A stretch of 8,373 nucleotides of DNA from Candidatus Latescibacterota bacterium (GTDB taxonomy: Bacteria > Krumholzibacteriota > Krumholzibacteriia > WVZY01 > JAKEHA01), in contig JAKEHA010000180.1 of assembly GCA_022615275.1 (NCBI GenBank), positions 1 through 8,373 of the forward strand, written 5' to 3'. Below, piece by piece: positions 7,845 to 8,373 of the stretch (its first letter is position 1; every line of letters starts with the position of its first letter). Position numbers and translations under genes: made by a program. The notes beneath the pieces are model-generated. The model did no database searches, had not been told where the DNA came from, and saw only the letters and a program-made list of their open reading frames with translations.

Positions 7845-8373
7845 GGTGCGTCCGGGTCGTAGAGGAACACTTCGCGAAACACGTCGTGCGCGCCGTCCGG
7901 GTATTCGAGCGAGGCGACCGCGACCAGCGGTCCCTTCTTGACGTTCTTTCCGCTCCCGTTGAGACCGTCCCACGCGAACGAGTAGTACTGCTGCGCGGTG
8001 TCGTCCTCGAGGATCACGACCAGATCGCCGGTCAGATCGAAGAGCCGGAGCGTGCAGCGGCTCGCGGTGCCGTTGGCGTTGATGTCGAAGGCGTCGCCCG
8101 CGCCGAAGGGCGCGGGGGCGAAGAAGCCCGCGCCGGTGTCGAACGTGACCGTCACCGTGTTGGAAGACGGACTCGTGTTGAAGGCGGCGTCGCGCAGGAC
8201 CGCCACCAGGTCGTTGCGGCCCGGCACCAACGGAACGTCGACCTCGAAGTCGTCGCTCAAGAACGTCGACACCGAGTCCACCAACGCGCCGTTGCGGTAC
8301 ACGCGCACGAACGCCGCCGCGTCGCCGCCGTCGTCGGCGTGGCCCGAAAGCGGATACCGGCTGGTCTTCCAAC
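7841..8373 (-). CDS. Secreted Ig-like/FlgD-Ig domain protein, C-terminal part (5' end outside window)
   Basis: The frame is open from the right edge to TGA at 7843-7841, giving 176 visible residues with no start in the window. Residues 1-79 look like a bacterial Ig-like repeat (VRVYRNGALVDS, then FEVDVPLVPGRNDLVAVLRD, then SNTVTVTFDTG). Residues 93-173 resemble the FlgD Ig-like domain often found at the ends of FCB-group secreted proteins: CTLRLFDLTGDLV, FAWDGLNGSGKNV, then a GPLVAVASL strand. A large extracellular or surface protein is implied, with its catalytic or binding part lying upstream. The protein ends DPDAP, without the basic tail of a canonical type A type IX sorting signal, so secretion by that route is not proven. 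The stop overlaps the PorV-like start by ATGA, indicating an operon. Confidence 0.78.
   Translation of the reverse strand, partial: WKTSRYPLSGHADDGGDAAAFVRVYRNGALVDSVSTFLSDDFEVDVPLVPGRNDLVAVLRDAAFNTSPSSNTVTVTFDTGAGFFAPAPFGAGDAFDINANGTASRCTLRLFDLTGDLVVILEDDTAQQYYSFAWDGLNGSGKNVKKGPLVAVASLEYPDGAHDVFREVFLYDPDAP

Noticed and set aside
7845..8372. Upstream extension of the PorV-like frame
   Set aside because: The extra residues are arginine-rich shadow sequence, and the signal peptide begins exactly at the ATG at 7844.
8060..8373. Canonical type IX secretion type A sorting signal on the FlgD-Ig protein
   Set aside because: The fold is similar, but the last residues (LYDPDAP) lack the usual basic or KxxK-like end, so only the FlgD-Ig assignment is kept.

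Overview
The window is GC-rich (by eye about two thirds G+C) bacterial DNA, almost fully coding, with eight genes in an ordinary chromosomal layout. No mobile element, CRISPR array, tRNA or rRNA is visible. Two genes at the right end point to the lineage. One is a PorV/PorQ-type outer-membrane protein. The other is a secreted protein ending in an Ig-like plus FlgD-type beta-sandwich. This pairing is typical of the Fibrobacterota-Chlorobiota-Bacteroidota (FCB) assemblage and related candidate phyla. With this base composition, a high-GC member such as Candidatus Eisenbacteria or a Gemmatimonadota relative is a reasonable but unproven guess.

Layout, left to right. (1) 1-525, plus: the C-terminal part of an FGE/SUMF1-fold protein lacking the catalytic cysteines of true formylglycine-generating enzyme. 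(2) 526-714: a convergent intergenic stretch with a nested inverted repeat that can fold as a three-way junction and, on the minus strand, a hairpin followed by seven T's. (3) 715-1413, minus: a SufR-like winged-helix regulator with a C-X12-C-X27-C iron-sulfur signature. (4) 1414-1589: a divergent promoter region. (5) 1590-3532, plus: glutamine-dependent NAD+ synthetase overlapping acylphosphatase by GTGA. (6) 3537-3938, minus: a hotdog-fold acyl-CoA thioesterase. (7) 3939-4073: a second divergent region with a well-matched sigma70-type promoter and a strong ribosome binding site. (8) 4074-6922, plus: L-glutamate gamma-semialdehyde dehydrogenase overlapping a GT39-type membrane glycosyltransferase by GTGA. 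(9) 6924-8373, minus: the secreted FlgD-Ig protein (5' end outside the window) overlapping the PorV-like protein by ATGA.

The genome is tightly packed. Three adjacent same-strand pairs overlap by exactly four bases, and two convergent pairs are separated by only 4 and 1 bases. The functions are mostly housekeeping: NAD synthesis, proline/glutamate catabolism, small acyl hydrolases and envelope sugar transfer. I see no convincing new multi-gene system. The observations most worth checking are the secreted-protein/PorV coupling, the iron-sulfur-type regulator divergent from nadE, and the structured RNA-like region downstream of that regulator.
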